This document shows, piece by piece, positions 5,044 through 6,190 of a stretch of DNA of 6,190 bases. Location of the stretch: the NCBI GenBank assembly GCA_017608725.1, contig JAFCFG010000064.1, forward strand, positions 1 to 6,190, given 5' to 3'. The notes beneath the pieces are model-generated. The model made no database searches. It worked only from the letters and a program-made list of their open reading frames with translations, and was not told the DNA's origin. The position numbers and the translations under genes were made by a program. The first letter of the stretch is position 1, and each line of letters begins with the position of its first letter. Origin of the DNA: Candidatus Iainarchaeum sp. GTDB taxonomy: Archaea > Iainarchaeota > Iainarchaeia > Iainarchaeales > GCA-2688035.

Positions 5044-5819
5044 CCAGGCTGGGAATTCTCGGAGAAATCCTTGAGAACAAGGAAAGGGAGTTGGAGGCGA
5101 GAAAAAAGCAGCTTCCGCTAGATGGGTTGAAGAAGGGTTTGAATAAATTCCAGATTAGGAATTTTAAGGAGGCAATCAGCACAAAGCAGAGGCCCCTGAA
5201 TTTGATTGCTGAGATAAAGAAGGCTAGCCCCAGTGCAGGCGTTTTAAGGGAGCATTTCAATCTGCAGGCCATTACCGAAATTTACAACAGGCGTGCCCAG
5301 GCAATCAGCGTTCTGACAGATGAAAAGTATTTCCAGGGAAAGCCCGAATACCTGCAGGAGGTTAGGGGGGCAAGTAGCCTGCCCATTCTGCAAAAGGATT
5401 TCATTATAGATGAGTATCAATTATACGAAGCAAGGGCCTTTGGTGCGGATGCAGTTCTTTTGATTGCTGCTGCTCTTGCAAAACCCAGGCTCAAAAAGCT
5501 TTACTCTGTTGCAAAAAGCATTGGATTGCATTGTTTGGTTGAGGTTCATTCAAGTGCATGTGTTGAAAAAGCCCTAAATGCAAAAGCCGAAGTAATTGGA
5601 ATAAACAACAGGGATTTGGAAACAATGAAAATAAACCTCAATACAACAATCAATTTGCGGGGCATGCTGCCGGAGGGAAAAACCATTGTAAGCGAGTCCG
5701 GCTTCAGCACCAGCGCGGATTTGGCTCTTGTAAGGGGTAAGGTTGACGCTGTTCTGATTGGCAGCGCTTTCATGAAAGCAGAGGATATTGAATCAAAGTT
5801 ATTTGAGTTGGGTTTTTGA
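5040..5819 (+). CDS. trpC: indole-3-glycerol phosphate synthase
   Basis: A 259-residue TIM-barrel enzyme that closes and decarboxylates CdRP to indole-3-glycerol phosphate. Residues matching the known catalytic set are E58 and K60 in IAEIKKASPS, K119 in LQKDF, E168 in LVEVH, N189 in GINNRDL, and E219-S220 in SESGF. The phosphate-binding end is IGSAFMKAED (240-249). From K119 onward, their spacing follows the Sulfolobus enzyme numbering as I recall it with a constant offset of nine. The N-terminal helix (about 1-45) is the usual IGPS extension. The start is GTG at 5040, in a GTGA overlap with the trpD stop and with little Shine-Dalgarno support, so translation probably depends on coupling to trpD. 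No Trp residue. It is separate from TrpF, unlike the E. coli fusion. Confidence 0.97.
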   Translation: MTRLGILGEILENKERELEARKKQLPLDGLKKGLNKFQIRNFKEAISTKQRPLNLIAEIKKASPSAGVLREHFNLQAITEIYNRRAQAISVLTDEKYFQGKPEYLQEVRGASSLPILQKDFIIDEYQLYEARAFGADAVLLIAAALAKPRLKKLYSVAKSIGLHCLVEVHSSACVEKALNAKAEVIGINNRDLETMKINLNTTINLRGMLPEGKTIVSESGFSTSADLALVRGKVDAVLIGSAFMKAEDIESKLFELGF

Positions 5820-5927
5820 AACAGGAAATTTGTAAATTCTTGAATTGGGGTGGGTTTTTTGGATGGGAATTTTGAAATTGCTGAAGTGAATGGCTTTTGA
5901 TTTAAAATTATTTTTGAGGGCTCTGAA
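5820..5927 (+). promoter_or_regulatory. trpC-trpF gap with possible internal promoter and RBS
   Basis: This is the only gap in the operon (108 bases). TTTAAAAT at 5901-5908 is a TATA-like box centred about 23 bases before the trpF ATG, which could give a leaderless or nearly leaderless trpF mRNA. GAGGG at 5916-5920, seven bases before the ATG, would instead serve a longer transcript. A T6 run near 5854-5859 could cause partial termination after trpC. No coding potential is seen. Confidence 0.35.
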
Positions 5928-6190
5928 ATGGTCAAGGTAAAAATCTGCGGTCTTACAAATGCCGAGGACGGCTTTGCTGCAATTAATGCCGGCGCAGATT
6001 ACCTTGGCTTTGTTGTTGAGATTTTTGGTGCGGAAAGGCTTGTTGACAGGCAAGAGGCAAGGGGACTTTTTGAACAATTGCGCGGAACAATCCCCCTGGT
6101 CGCATTAACTGATTTGACTAGGGCAGAGGATATTGCCGAATTATGTGGTTTTGTGGAAGCAGATGTTGTTCAATTGGTTAAGATTCTGCC
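5928..6190 (+). CDS. trpF: phosphoribosylanthranilate isomerase, partial (cut by the right edge)
   Basis: The first 87 codons of TrpF, which isomerises phosphoribosyl anthranilate to CdRP, the substrate of TrpC. The start MVKVKICGLT contains the family hallmark KICG with the catalytic general base C7. GADYLGFVV (22-30) is the second barrel strand. R37 followed by LVD matches the usual SPR-x-V phosphate region loosely. ADVVQL (78-83) corresponds to the strand that normally reads VQLHG. Here the next residues are VK, which is unusual. The general acid Asp expected later in the protein lies outside the window. No Trp residue in the visible part. Pathway position and operon context make the assignment firm despite truncation. 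Confidence 0.9.
   Translation, partial: MVKVKICGLTNAEDGFAAINAGADYLGFVVEIFGAERLVDRQEARGLFEQLRGTIPLVALTDLTRAEDIAELCGFVEADVVQLVKIL

Overview
The window looks archaeal. The evidence is a tRNA gene interrupted at position 37/38 by an intron with a bulge-helix-bulge-like junction, no encoded CCA, and A73 on a tRNA-Trp (bacterial tRNA-Trp normally has G73). Other signs are a TATA box 27 bases before the tRNA, Shine-Dalgarno sites of the GGAGGTGATC kind, predominantly AGA/AGG arginine codons, and a 30-base CRISPR repeat ending ATTGAAAT. I cannot name the phylum. A DPANN or euryarchaeal origin is possible but is inference only.

Layout. 1-468: the trailer end of a CRISPR array (tail of a cut repeat, then seven identical complete repeats). 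No cas gene is present. 469-680: AT-rich DNA without a convincing gene. 681-777: a GC-rich island (about 60% GC by hand count, against about 28% just upstream). It can fold into hairpins and holds a 31-codon ORF with three Trp codons in five positions. 773-1011: promoter and split gene for tRNA-Trp(CCA), with a 136-base intron full of inverted repeats. 1012-1145: three consecutive stem-loops between the tRNA and trpE. 1146-6190: a same-strand tryptophan operon, trpE-trpG-HAD phosphatase-trpD-trpC, with every junction overlapping by 4 or 8 bases. A 108-base gap follows, then trpF, which runs off the right edge.

Together the enzymes take chorismate to anthranilate (TrpE+TrpG), phosphoribosyl anthranilate (TrpD), CdRP (TrpF) and indole-3-glycerol phosphate (TrpC). 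trpA and trpB would be expected outside the window. The extra member is a HAD-family phosphatase translated in overlap with trpG and trpD.

The most interesting signal is a concentration of tryptophan-related features. A tRNA-Trp gene sits directly upstream of trpE, with no clear promoter between them. A short ORF containing W-P-W-H-W lies just before that tRNA. The roughly 1,650 residues of operon protein visible here contain no tryptophan at all. This suggests, but does not prove, an archaeal leader or co-transcription arrangement that links tryptophan supply to the operon. A palindromic element found both inside the tRNA intron and just after the tRNA is a second oddity.
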